Assembly: GCA_010093705.1 (NCBI GenBank)
Contig: MU006089.1
Coordinates: 2,281,561-2,345,560 of the forward strand
Length of the DNA: 64,000 nucleotides
From: Patellaria atrata CBS 101060
Lineage: Eukaryota; Ascomycota; Dothideomycetes; Patellariales; Patellariaceae
Reading direction: 5' to 3'
In this document: positions 1 to 13,817 of the stretch, piece after piece
Position numbering within the stretch: position 1 is the stretch's first letter
Layout of the letters: every line of letters begins with the position of its first letter
The notes under the pieces: generated by a model
What the model was told of the DNA's origin: nothing
The model's database searches: none
What the model saw: the letters and a program-made list of their open reading frames with translations, nothing else
Made by a program: the position numbers and the translations under genes

Positions 1-578
1 GTTTGTCGAACGTGTCGAACGAGACGCGGGGTTGAAAGTTCCTAGTGATGTCAATCAGTCTGATTTTATAAACCCTTGAAAGCATAAAGCCACATCAAGG
101 CAGCAATAGACGAATCAGAGCCGGATAAGCAAGCAGATTGACGGTTGATCACAACGTACTCGGACATCACCAAGGGAGTATGTTACAAGTCATGGGGTGA
201 GACGATCTAGTCTGAGACCTTAAAGCAAGAAAGTCCGATACGTGAGTTATATTGTAAATCCAATGCCTTCACACTGGAGAGATTGCAAAACTTAGAAAGT
301 TTATATACTTACGGTGGAGGAGGAGGTGATGACATGCGTCTAGGTTTCCGGCCTTTACCCGCCTTCGGACTACCAGTTGGCAGAGAAGCCTGAGGCGGAA
401 GGAATTGAATCGATGGACGTCGTACATCTTGTGCATCGTGGTCCGCTCTCGAAGCCCCGAGAGCGAACGGACTCACAGTAGGTCGTGCAGGTGCATCGGG
501 AATGGTGGTCGGTGACGGCGACGACTCGGGTAGCGCAGAAGCCTTAGATGTGGGGGAGGGCGTGGGCGAAGAGTGCAT
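1..578 (-). CDS. Unknown protein, N-terminal part (runs off left edge)
   Basis: I do not recognise this gene. The first ATG of the open frame is at 578. The frame is open further upstream to about 710 but contains no other ATG. The first exon (313-578) encodes a Pro/Ser/Thr-rich, probably disordered segment with a basic patch (GKGRKPRR) and a run of five prolines. It ends at a GTAAGT donor at 312. A CACTAG acceptor at 42-43 restores the frame and adds NFQPRVSFDTFD up to the window edge, so the intron (42-312) would be 271 bases, long for this region. The sudden change from low-complexity to ordered-looking sequence supports that join. A short upstream ORF (ATG near 668) lies in the presumed leader. 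The function cannot be read from this fragment. Confidence 0.5.
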
Positions 579-1538
579 CTTTGGGCTCCGATTGGTATAC
601 CTGAGCGAAAGTTGGGGCAAATCTCCTCTGAAACTGTCAGAAGTAGTCAAGTAGAATCTGGGGCATCGAATCGATCGAACCCTCTGCGCGATACCCGCAG
701 CTTTGTGGGGTTAAAGTGCCAGCTGTGTGCCTTGCTCACACGACAACAACTGCAGGAAGATGTCTTAACAGACGGCCACGATGGCCCTGGAATCCTGCCG
801 TGCTGGATCGCTGCTGTTCGTGGGGGTTCGGCAAAGCCAAGAGTAAAGAATGTCACTTTGTCGTATGCGCTTCGTGCTCGGCACAGCTGCTATGGAATAT
901 TTCCTCTCGAAAGAATAAAGACCAATGTGCAACATTCAAGGGGTAATATGGATGCTATGAAGAATGGAGGAGGGGTCGAGATGTTACGGAATGTCTTGTC
1001 TACATCATCTCTGGTAGAGGAAAGAAGCATTCACGGGCTTGGCCTGTGATGCATTTGTGCATAGCTGCTACCTAGCCAAGAGGATGGCGCTCTATCGTCC
1101 CTCCTTTGAAAGAAAGTCGAGACTCTACGGTACGATGCTTTCATAATAATGAGAGAGGTTGGTGTTCGGGATGCAGCTACACAATTTCCTAGCCGCATGA
1201 GAATTGTCCAGCGTAAGGTATCTAGCTGTCACCAAACCATCGTGGGTGGTGCGTTCAAGAAGTAAACAGCTAAGCATTAGCAGCTAGGGGTCTTTTGTGG
1301 CGATTATTATTAGGAGCATTAACACGATCATTACATCTATCAACATAGTTTGTAGATATACCTTAGCAACTAAGGGCTAAATTTGAAGAGACCGAGTTGA
1401 CCGTGGACATTTTAAAACCCATCTATCCTTTCATTTTTTATCATGGCTAAGTATCTCCAGGTAAACCGTACGCGACTACGAAAGGAGTGGTGAAGATATA
1501 AGGTAGTAATAAATATGCCGCTAAAGCTCAAAGACGGC
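579..1538. other. Intergenic: 5' flank of the edge gene and 3' flank of zuotin
   Basis: No supported gene. Open frames here (for example 573-1049 on +) lack an ATG start and family resemblance. The part from about 1280 to 1540 is AT-rich, as expected for the 3' end of the zuotin transcript. Confidence 0.6.
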
Positions 1539-2981
1539 TTATGATAAGGACTTAAGCTCACCGTCCTTGAACTTGCCAGCATCCACCAGCCTCTTGACCT
1601 CCGTTGTGAATATCTCCTTGATATCAGCAACATCTTTCTTCCCGTTGAGTTTGCCAGTCAAAGCTGCTAGCTCGTCTACATCGAGCTTTGCAATAATGGC
1701 ATCTACATCGTTGAGAGCGGAATCTATTTGAGCCGGTGAGGCGGTCTCTGTCCCACAGAAATAGTTCCCATCCTTGGCAGCTCCACGGATTACTCTTTTA
1801 TTCTTCTTCGCCGCGTTCTTCGCCGCCTCTTTAGCCTTCTTACTCTCGGCCTTTTCAGCTTTGTCGGCAGCATCCTTCTCCGCCTTTAGCCTTGCTTCCT
1901 CCTCCTTAGCTTTCGCTGCCTCCTCGGCCTGCCGTTTTGCTTCAGCTTCCCTCTCGAACCGTTTTTTGTTCTTCTGAGCATGCTCCTCCTGTCTGAATCT
2001 CTTGATACGCTCGTCTGAAGCAAGACAATCGTCAACCAGCTTCCGTAATCTGGCGTTGTCTTCGACTTTCTTCTTCTTTCGTGCGTTCGCATTCTTCCTC
2101 TCGATGTGACGTTTCTGATCGCGGCTCTCATTGTCATCCGGAACATCCTCGTCCTGGTATTCAAAGGTTCTCCAGCTATCAAAGTTGTACCAGAAATTGT
2201 AGAAGTGTTCAACCTCTTCCTTGGTGCTCTTGTCATTGCCTAACTGCGGTACCGGTTGTATCTTAGAAAACCGTGCCTCAGATTTGAAGACATTGCCCCA
2301 AAGCTTGTAGAAATCCTTGCCTTTAGCCTGCTTCTTAGACGGAGGGTCAACATCGGCGGCTTCGTCGACGGAGTCGAATTGACGGCGCTTCACCGGATCC
2401 AGGAGGATCTCAGTCGCTTTCTGTATGCACTTGAAGAACGAATCATCCTCGGTGTTTCCAGCGGCAGCTTTCTTATCGGGGTGATGACGCAACACTTTCT
2501 TGCGATGTGCCCGCTTAATCTGATCCTCAGTCGCACGGTGACGGTACTTGGACAAACCTAATACAGCGTAGTGATCTTGACCCTGTATGGATACACATTA
2601 GGAACCGAACAAATAGTTTAAATATTGTTTACTAACCTTCCAGTCTTTCGCGTCCCGTTGAAGCATCAATGGGTCTTCCGGTTCACTGATCTCCCCAGAA
2701 TCGTCATCCTCGACCTTCTTTACGTTTTCTTGAGCCTGAATGCGGTCGTCCTCGGAGAACGTACGCTTATGTCGCTTCTGCAGTTTGAAATAATTAGTCT
2801 TCTGCTATGTATTCTCTTGCTTTTAACATACTCTGCGTGCATGGGCCAGGAAATGAGGCCCAACCGGCTCGATATTGCGCTGGACAGGATCAGAAAGAGT
2901 ACCAATGGCCTTGAAATCCTTCTCAGCGGTCCAGCTGTCCGGTAGGACTGGTAGTGGAAGTTCTTTCACACCAGTAGCCAT
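1539..2981 (-). CDS. ZUO1: Zuotin, ribosome-associated J-domain protein
   Basis: Zuotin pairs with the Hsp70-like Ssz1 as the ribosome-associated complex, which stimulates Ssb at the polypeptide exit tunnel in the cytosol. Three exons (2832-2981, 2637-2777, 1539-2582; introns of 54 bases each) give 444 residues, close to the 433 of yeast. The start is the ATG at 2981, giving the typical MATGVKELPLP opening. The J domain follows the second intron (residues about 98-175): DHYAVLGLSKYRHR, then the HPD motif in RHHPDKK needed to activate Hsp70. Next come the zuotin-homology segment (FYNFWYNFDSWR), a long charged Lys/Glu/Ala helix (about 270-350) that contacts rRNA in known structures, and a C-terminal helical bundle (about 365-444). 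It is divergent from the golgin gene with only 242 bases between starts. Identification is secure. Confidence 0.95.
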
Positions 2982-3223
2982 TTTGTATTCCCAAGTATTT
3001 GGATTCGATCACTAATGCTCCATGTCCATTACATACGGAACAATTTTTTCTTTCGAGGTTGCGGGCCACGCCGGCGGTCTTGGCGTGTTGGCCTCACGTC
3101 CAAACGTGCTGATGCTCTTGTCACGCAGAATATCCCTAACATTCAAACCTTACCTACCTTTAGGTTATGACTGTTTTCTTCGATGCATTATTACAGCTAA
3201 TATAAAAAGACCTAAAGGTCAAC
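2982..3223. promoter_or_regulatory. Divergent promoter, zuotin / golgin, with paired ACCT-NN-AGGT sites
   Basis: These 242 bases must hold the 5' regions of both genes. Two matching inverted-repeat sites are visible: ACCTTTAGGT at 3156-3165 and ACCTAAAGGT at 3210-3219, with extra ACCT copies at 3147-3150 and 3152-3155. The second site ends four bases before the golgin ATG. Binding by a regulator is inferred only. Confidence 0.4.
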
Positions 3224-6200
3224 ATGTTTCAGGTAAGTCGACTTATGTATCTATGATAGTCCTCTCTCTAATGAAACATAGCGCCTCAAAGGTGCAATAG
3301 ACTCCCGCATAGCAGAGGAGCAAGCACGCCAAAGGGCGACATCAGCTCAACAATCACCTTCGCGTTCTTCTTCCAAACGGTCAACTTCCCGAGCAATCTC
3401 GCCTTCGAAACGACAAGCGAGGACAAGAAGCCAGAGTGATGTCGACAGAATACCTGGAAGAGGCCCTGATCCGGCCGACTTTGTGATAGGAGAGGACGAG
3501 GAGCTTAGTCGAGCTGGGACCCCTAGACCAGAAAAGCAGGATGTTGAAGGTTTAGGCAAAGATGCTATTTCCTCCCAGCGTGAGGGTCAGGATGCTGGAG
3601 AAACAGGCGAGAAGGAAGCGAAGAAAAGCTCCACGGACCATAAACCAACCCAGCAGGAGCTTCCCACAGATGTACGAGTGAAACTACGCAAATTAGAAAA
3701 GTTGGAATCAAAATATTCCGGTTAGCGGTTTCCATAATCCTTTGCGATTCTTAGCTCATTGTGTCACTATAGAACTCTTACGATCTTACCGGATCGCACA
3801 TGCTAGGCTTGGTACAGTGGAACCCTTCGAAGCAACTCTTCGCGAGAATACACCTCTTACCTCAATCAACGACCCTGGAGCTTTCGTGGAATATCTCAAC
3901 CAAATCAACATGAAGAGCGATATGGTTATGGATGAGCTCAAGCGAGTTTCCGCTGAGAAGGATTCCATGAAATCAAAGCTTCAGCAGTCTGAAGATTATG
4001 CAAAGCAAACCAGAGAGGAGTTAGAGAAACTTCGTTATACTCAGGACGCAGCTAAAGTTGATAGACCAGCGGTTCCTTCGGAAGAGGCGCCAACCAGTAC
4101 AAGTAGGGATGACGCAAAGGACGGTCCAGAGGAATTCTTTTCCTATGACAATGAACTACCACGAGTACAAAACGAACTGCAACAGCGGGAATCACAGGTC
4201 CAAGAGCTAGAAAAGGAGAACCAAACGCTCAAAGACGATCTTGCTGGGGCCAGAGAGAATGCAGAACAACTGATGCAGAACCTTGAGACTGCAACAAGGG
4301 ATCTCCAGACTTTCAAGGAGACTAAAGATCGTTCCGAGGCGGAGATTCGGAATCGATGTGATAGCTTTGAGAGTAAGACTTCTGAGCTAAAGTCACGGAT
4401 AAACGATGCCGAACTACAAATTCAAAAGTATAAAGTGGAGAAATCAGAGTATGAAAAGACCATTACCTCGCTTAAAGCTGATGCGGACACTGCTCGTCGG
4501 GAGTTGGAACAGGTAAAGGCTGACCATAAGACGGAATCGGAAGCCATTAAAGAGTTGGAGAAGCGAATTGAGGACCTGAAGTCACGAGGCTCCCATCTTG
4601 AAAAAGCGCTTAGTGAAGCGGAAGATACCAGGATTAACAATGAAAAGCGCATCAAGACCTTGGAAAGTCTTACAACTACTTTGAGGAACCAGATCAAAGT
4701 TCTGGAGACAGAGAAAGACGGAGCGATTTCTGAAAAGAAAGCGTTAGATGAGAAGTTAGACCAATTAACGCAAGCTCAAGAGGAGAGTAATAAAGAAAAC
4801 TCGAGAGGAAAACCATCCGAGCCGGTAGCATCAAGGCCACCAACCCCAACTACAACTAATTTAGGCACTTCAGCAGCCAAGAAGAAGAACAAGAAGAAAA
4901 AGAAGGGTGGAAAACCAACAGCCGGGGTTGAAGAGAAAGAAGATGCGGACCTTGCGAGGGAACCGACAGTCACTAACGGCTCTTCCATCGATGACGCGAA
5001 AGCTGAAATCCTTGAAGAATTGGAGCAAGTTCGGGCTACGATCGCGGAGAAAGATGCGGCAATTGAACGTCTGCATAACAAACTTAGGGATCAAGATGCT
5101 TTGAATGAGGAAATTGAGACCCTCCGAGACGAGGTAATTAATTCGGGCTCAGAACTCGTTGACTCCCGTGACGAGGTCAAAAAGCTACTGGAGGAAAAAG
5201 CTACCTTACAAGGAAATATCCATAAGCTTAAATCAGAGCTTAGCATTCTGCAGTCAACTCACAACACCTCTAACGAAAATTCGGAGAAAGCGTTGAAGGC
5301 ATTACAGGCGGATTTTGAAGAGTTAAGGTCTCGTTCTAAGTCATTAGAAACCGATCTCTCAGCGGAGCGACAGTTAGCTGCTTCTAGGTTTAAGGACCTC
5401 ACGGATATTAGGGAGATTTATCAGAAAGCACAGCCTGAGCTGACTTCTCTCCGGAATGAGGTCACTGAACTGCGAAGTGCAAAGGATGACCTTGTGTTTA
5501 AATCTGCGGAGGTACGAAAGCTCGAAGCTCGGGAAAAGGATTTGAAGGCCGAGATATCCGGACAAAAATCTCAGATTACTGAGAAAGATTCAGAGATACG
5601 TCTACTCAACGACAAGATCAAGCAGGATATGAATCAACGTTTGAGCCTCGAGGATACAAATCGCAAGGTGCAAAGGGACCTGCAACGATCAGAAAGCGAG
5701 CGCAAGGATCTTACAGAAACCAAGGATAGAGTCTCTAAGGATCTCACTAAAGCGCAAGATGAACTCAAATCCGCTCGCGTAAAACTTCAAGATCTCGAAC
5801 GGCAAGTCGATAAGTTGACTAAAGACTCCGACAGTCTACGTGAGGAGATCCAACTGAAGAGCGCCCAATATGCCAGCGCTCACGAGCTCATGAACAGCAT
5901 GCAAGATCAGACTCAAGAGCTAGGAACGCAGATGAAGGAAGTTCGCGGAAGATGCGAAAGCCTAGAGGAGGAACTTGCAGACGCCCATAGGCTACTGGGC
6001 GAGCGTGGCCGAGAGGCGGAAACCATGCGGAGGCTTCTAGCTGACGTAGAAGGTAGAGCAGAGTCAAGAGTACGGGAGATGCGAGAACGTATGGATGCTG
6101 CAATTGAGGAGCGCGATAGAGCAGAGGACCAAGCAAATACGATCAGTCGCCGACGAGCTAAAGAGCTAGATGAGATAAAGCACAAAGTGCGAGATGCAGA

Positions 6201-6905
6201 GAGAAATTTAGCAAAAGCTCTAGAGGATAAGGAAGAGCTTGCTGCACTTGAGAGCGAACTAAGAAAACAAAAGGAGAACCTTCGTCTCAAGGCTGCACAA
6301 GCTGGTGAGGAGGTTGTAGAGGTGCGACAGGCTATGAGCCAACTCCGGGACGCTCTAGATGAAACCGAGAAGCAGAATACTACTTTAGAGAAAGAAAAGA
6401 CAGAATTTCGACGAGGGTTAGAAGAAACTCAGCAGCGGCTTGATAAATTACAAAAATCGAACAAGGTTTGTAGACATAATGTCGTGGATCATAATGTACT
6501 TTGGCTGATATTTAATTTACAGAGCATGTCGGACGAGATACGCTCATTACAGGCAAACAAAATTCGAGGGCTTGACACCAACGGACAATCTTCTCGCTCA
6601 TCTATTGAATCTTCTCCAGTTCGCGGTCGGGTAGCATCTCCCACTGCGTATGCAAGGTCGCCTTCGGTCACTACTGCTGATGGATCTAGCGGTCCTGGTC
6701 AGATGGATTATGTCTACCTCAAGAATGTGTTGCTACAGTTTCTCGAACAGAAAGATAAAAAGCATCAATTGCAGCTAGTCCCAGTTTTGGGCATGTTGTT
6801 GCACTTTGACCGGTACGTTTGCTCCCCGCTAGGGGGCCAAGAGTCCGCTAACATTCACGTAGAAAGGATGAACAAAAATGGATGGCAGCGATCACTACGC
6901 GATAG
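3224..6905 (+). CDS. IMH1: Golgin with C-terminal GRIP domain (Imh1 type)
   Basis: This is a peripheral trans-Golgi tether. The GRIP domain is known to bind the small GTPase Arl1, while the long coiled coil captures vesicles. Five exons (3224-3232, 3282-3720, 3773-6465, 6523-6812, 6863-6905) give 1157 residues. The first coding exon is only nine bases (MFQ); joining it to RLKGAIDSRIAEEQARQR gives the conserved amphipathic N-terminus of this family. Residues about 150-1010 are almost continuous coiled coil, broken near 500 by a Lys-rich patch (KKKNKKKKKGG). A Ser/Pro-rich linker precedes the GRIP domain (about 1100-1157), where DYVYLKNVLLQFLEQ carries the Arl1-contact tyrosine. The last intron (6813-6862) must be removed to read RKDEQKWMAAITTR. 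The third intron (6466-6522) is 57 bases and has no in-frame stop, so its retention would only insert 19 residues. Confidence 0.9.
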
Positions 6906-8582
6906 TCTCCTCATTGTTATGGTATCTTAGTTTAGGAATCGCAGATGACTCTCCCCTTGTGCAACGATGGTACTGGCCTCAATCCAATACCCTCCCCTAA
7001 AGAGAATCAGGCGGTTCTAGACGGAAGGTTATGACTAGGGATATTTTGAGACCTTTGAGGTCCTTCGTGAATAATGCTACTTGGGGGTAATTCAGGTTGG
7101 GATTTTTCTTTCTTATAGCGACGTTGCAGATAATGTAGAAGTTGCTACTATGGCGAGCTAGGGAGGGGGCTGTGGTGAACTTACAGAAGCAACTTGATGC
7201 TCTATCTCAAATCTGAAAGGTATTTGATTGGATATGTAGGGTTCTCCTGTACGCTGTTTCGCAGGCATTTACGGGAGTACCTTATTCCTTATGAAGAGTG
7301 TAATACTATGTACGCTACGAACGTGGCAAAGGTCAATGGAACTCCACCTATCTAGACAACCAGTCCAAATGACAAGAGGTAGCACAATGAAACGCAGTGC
7401 ATCGACGGGAACGAGGCAGGTTCGTCTTAAATTCCTGACGGTTATAGGACATTCGTAGTACTCTGTACACGGTACACTGCATACTGTCTAGTGGTAGACC
7501 TACTGGCCCATATCTTCCCCCTTGATATTAAAGCGGAATGTCTTGTAGTTCAAGATCAAGACGGATTCTCGTGGAAGGGAACAAGCGGGATACTGATCTT
7601 TTATAGCTATGGTGCTATAAGATGTTGCTTTTCAAATTTCGACAAGGCTGAAGAAATGCCCGGATATATTGAGTGATTTTGGTTTGAAGACGTAAAAGTG
7701 CAGATCTCGGCATCCTAAGTTCCATTTTAGAATTAAGACTAAGCAAGAACGAGGCCCCAAAAGCCGGTCGAAACAAGTCGTTCAGCGCCCATTGCGTCTT
7801 AAATAAGTGACCGCTTCCATAGGAAGGCCATCTATTGTGTTGCCCCCCGCCGTTTTGACGTCTTCCTGCTCACCACCTTTTGGCCCGTCCATTCTCACCA
7901 TTTGCCTATTTTCCTTTTCTCTTCTGTGACGCTGTTTCGGATCTTCTGTGCCTTGTTTTATGCTTGTCAAGCAATGAAGTGGCTGGCTTAAGGTACGTTA
8001 CAGTACAGTTGATTACCGAAAGCCCCCCAAATTTCAACCCACTCGATCAACGACACAACTTTCCCCGATAATTTTCCCCAAGAATCGGTCATGCAACTTT
8101 GCATCCCTAAACTTCAGCTTTTACACATCGCCGCTTACGTTGATCTAATATCGTCACTTTCACAAAAGTTAACCCCCCCGAACTACTTCAACTACCCTTC
8201 GGTATATCAGAACAACCCGTGCGTGAACGGTCGAGGCTTGTATCTACCTTCTACCCCAGAGTTGCAAGCCAACAGGGCCAAGGTGCAGTTGCAAGCCCAA
8301 ATTCGAGCCCCTCCATCGCCAATCACGAAGGCACAGGCCGTTGCCAGCCAGCACTCACCTCACCGTTTGCGCGCCTACAGATGATCACCAACAATTAAGA
8401 ATTCACTTCACTCCTTCTCTATTTCTCCTTCACCCACCTGCTTTCCCCTTCTGGCACGGGCGTCATCGTTCCATGATTCTTCCTAGACCACTACCGATCT
8501 TCAGATCGTCTATCTCGTAGTTGCCCGCACAAGAGTTTCTACAGGTCCCCTCTCGGTCAATAAACTAGTCGCGAGAGTCAAG
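6906..8582. other. Golgin 3' flank and probable long leader of the SRPK gene
   Basis: No conserved gene seen. The segment 7880-8582 is pyrimidine- and C-rich, like fungal leaders, and contains ATG-initiated upstream ORFs, the longest being 8091-8384 (97 codons, no recognisable domain). It probably forms the SRPK 5' untranslated region or core promoter. The part 6906-7800 holds the golgin 3' end and shows nothing distinct. Confidence 0.5.
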
Positions 8583-10659
<2,077 letters not shown>

Positions 10660-11469
10660 AGGGAACGCCTCAGGGCTTTCATTTCCTATCTTTTGATCTG
10701 TAGATCCAGTGATCAGCTTGTGCCTTTACGGCTAATGATGGGTTCCGTGTGTGCAATGACGGCGTATGTAAGGATATTTGAGCATTGCTTGTTTCTCCTT
10801 ACTACTCTTTCCTTTTGTTTGTGGATTAGCCGGTGAGATTCCTTATCGGCTCGTCGGACGAATCTCCGGATATCAGCCCGCATGACTCTACGGCACGATA
10901 CGACTATTTGCACCCTATCCGTCGACTTGGGAGGAGGTAGGGAAAATCAAGGTGAACGACTACCTGTCTATTAGGTTAGTCTGCTCTGGATATGTTCTAT
11001 CGGGCGTCGGATAGAGGTGTAATTGAAAGCGTGACTTTATGTATACAGAACACTATGGAAGTTTATATAAAAACAATGGGTATGCCAATACGCCTTACCA
11101 AAGTTCCTATCATGAGCTCACAACCCTTCAATATTTAATATCATCGGGGGACGTTGAAAAATAAGAGTTGCCCTCAACGCGGGAGATTCTCGGCTTTAGA
11201 ATAAGAGCCGAAGTCGTGATCCGACACCACAACTCCCGAACTCTCGACGACATGTCTCCAAGGGTAGAGAGGAGGAGGCTTTCTGGCAGCGGTGGAGCTC
11301 TTTTCTTTGTACATATACCTTGAATGTTATATCAGTTCCCTCTTAAGGGTTTTCTCTATTTTCTCAATACCTCTACCTTGAGATTTCTCTTGTTAAAAAA
11401 CTAAACTTTACTCTAGGAAACACGTAGTTAGCACGGAGTACTGACGTATACGGGAGCGCTATCACCGCG
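10660..11469. other. Intergenic: SRPK 3' flank and thiolase promoter
   Basis: No gene seen. Both flanking genes read rightwards. No striking repeat or motif was noticed. Confidence 0.6.
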
Positions 11470-12867
11470 ATGGCCGGGTACCTCCACAAAGGCCTCAAAA
11501 ACATCATCCAAAAGCACCCAAATGATATCGTCTTTCTCTCCGCACTTCGAACTCCCTTCACTCGCGCAAAGAAAGGTCCGCTACGGGACACCTATGACCA
11601 TGAGCTACTTTCCACTGTACTCACCCCTCTCCACTGAACCCCCTACCTCCCCTCTACTACAACATCAACAGTCCCATATAACAATTCCCCCAGGTCCTCA
11701 AAGCAACCCTAGCCGCCCATCCCAACCTTCCCCCCTCCAGCATCCAAGATATCAGCATAGGCAATGTCCTATCCGAACTCGGGGGTTCCAAAGCTGGCCG
11801 CATGGCCGCCCTACACGCCGGATTCCCCGCTTCCACATCTTTCAGCACCGCCAACCGCGCCTGTGCCTCCGGCCTCGCGGCCATAACATCTATCGCGCAC
11901 TCGATCGCAATCGGTGCCATCGACGTCGGCATCGGCGGGGGCATGGAGAGTATGTCCCGCAACTACTCAACACGGGCAATTCCCCAGCAGCTCTGGGGGC
12001 GTCTTCGGAACTCCGAGGTCAAAGACGCACGGGACTGCATCATGCCGATGGGATTAACCGCAGAGAACGTAGCTGAACGGTACGGCGTCAGCCGCGCAGA
12101 GCAGGACGAGTTCGCCGCAGAGTCGCAACGACGCGCCGTTCAGGCCTCGTCGGCCGGCTGGTTCGACGCCGAAATAGTCCCCGTGACCACGGAGTGGATA
12201 CCGGACCCGAGCGTCCCGGACCAGCGCGAGACCATCACCGTCGCCCGCGACGACGGGATTCGGTCTAATACCACAGTCGAGAAGCTGGCGAGCATGAAAC
12301 CCGCCTTCAAAGACGACGGGACATGCACGGCGGGCAATTCGTCCCAGGTCTCCGACGGCGCCGGGGCCGTCCTCCTCGCTCGTCGCTCCATCGCCCACGA
12401 GTACGGCCTCGGATCCCGCATCATCGGCAAATGGGCCGGCTCGCAAGTCGTCGGCTGCGCGCCCGACGAGATGGGGATAGGACCTACTCTTGCTGTGCCT
12501 GCACTGCTTGAGTTCACGGGCGTGAGGAAAGGGGAGGTGCATGTGTGGGAGCTCAACGAGGCGTTTGCGGCGCAGGCGGTTTATTGCGTCAGGAAGCTGG
12601 GTTTGGAGAGGGAGAGGGTGAATCCGCGGGGTGGTGCCATCGCGTTGGGGCATCCGTTGGGCGCGACGGGTGTGCGGCTTGTTGCCAGTTTGTTGGGGGA
12701 ACTGGGGAGGCATGGGGAGGAGGTCGGGGTTGCGAGTTTGTGTATTGGGACGGTGAGTGGGATTTCTTTTCTTTTTCTCTTTACTTTTGTTTCAGGTGTG
12801 GTTTGTGTGGTTTGTGCTGACTTTACCATAGGGTATGGGGATGGCGAGCTTGATTATCAGGGAATAG
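11470..12867 (+). CDS. 3-ketoacyl-CoA thiolase (acetyl-CoA acyltransferase, ACAA1/Pot1 type)
   Basis: The enzyme catalyses thiolytic cleavage of 3-ketoacyl-CoA to acetyl-CoA plus a shortened acyl-CoA in beta-oxidation. Three exons (11470-11616, 11694-12752, 12832-12867) give 413 residues, normal for thiolases. Visible motifs are the nucleophilic cysteine in TANRACASGL, the GGMESMSRNY signature, NEAFAAQAVYC, the thiolase-2 signature with the catalytic histidine (AIALGHPLGATG), and the second catalytic cysteine in SLCIGTGMGMA. The last intron sits inside that motif; splicing at 12753/12831 restores it and ends the protein at LIIRE. The sequence follows the peroxisomal ACAA1/Pot1 branch (MGLTAENVAERYGVSRAEQD), not the acetoacetyl-CoA thiolase branch. 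However, I see no SKL-type C-terminus and no clear PTS2 in the first 35 residues, so its compartment is open. The second exon is much richer in G+C than its surroundings. Confidence 0.93.
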
Positions 12868-13817
12868 GGTCCGATCTCGAGGTTTTACAGAGGAAGAAGA
12901 CATTGTAAGATTCATACAATGGGGCGTGCAAATGATGGTTTAGAGCAAATCTTTGCATGGGATTTTCCAAACTGTCTCCCTTGCAGCGTACAGGTTCACG
13001 ACGTGTACTTCTAGAACTAAATTCTGAAAAAGGAAAGAGCGTACAGTAACCCTAAGGTCTCAACCGGAGAGACGATGATGTACGGTCTTAGTTCGTGTAT
13101 GTATGGATTTAGATCTATGAGTCATTTATAAAGATGATGCGAATGGTGCTGCAGCGCAATTTGGCTTTGAATCTGTCCGCATGCGGATTTTCCACGCGGT
13201 GAATAAGTACCTGAAATATTTATTTTGGATGAAATTCGAGCACAATAGGACGTTATCGCTAACTCGAGAGAGAAACGCTAGGGATTAGGTCAATACATGT
13301 TTAATTATGTCTGTGTTCTACCGATGTACCGTTCACGTAAGGAAGGGTGCAATGGGTCTATAGATGAAATTCCCTAACAGGCTCGTATCCATTGGCACCA
13401 AAGTTTGCTGTACAGTACATGCGTTTTAAGTATTACGCTATGATTCGGAAAGATTACATAGAAAGTTAACTAGTTAATCGCAGGGTCTGATCAATGGTAT
13501 ATGTTGTGAAATCAGACGTCCGAGAAGTAGTCGTACAATTATAGTGACATTGAACGAGGGTTTGCCACAAACTGTGGACGAAATTCAATCTCTCCAAAAA
13601 AAAAAACCCCTCATACAAGTAGTGTTGAATATCACACATTGATCCAAACCCACCGAACTGGAATTATTTGATCGCCGCCGTCATAAGTGGACTTTTAAAC
13701 CGCGTAAAACTGAAATGCTTTTGCAATGACTTATAACCACAATGTGAAAAGGAAAAAAATAATAAGAATAACAGTGAAGCAGCAGTTTAAATTTGTTCCT
13801 CATGTAGAAGTCCGAAC
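12868..13817. other. Intergenic between convergent thiolase and F-box pseudogene
   Basis: No gene seen. AT-rich, with an A run near 13598-13608 followed by CCCC. Nothing else stands out. Confidence 0.6.

Noticed and set aside
573-1049. 158-codon frame on the plus strand
   Set aside because: Begins at a non-ATG codon, overlaps the start of the edge gene antisense, and has no family resemblance or intron support.
12054-12713. 219-codon minus-strand frame
   Set aside because: Antisense shadow of the G+C-rich thiolase exon; composition is Arg/Pro-rich, as expected of shadow frames.
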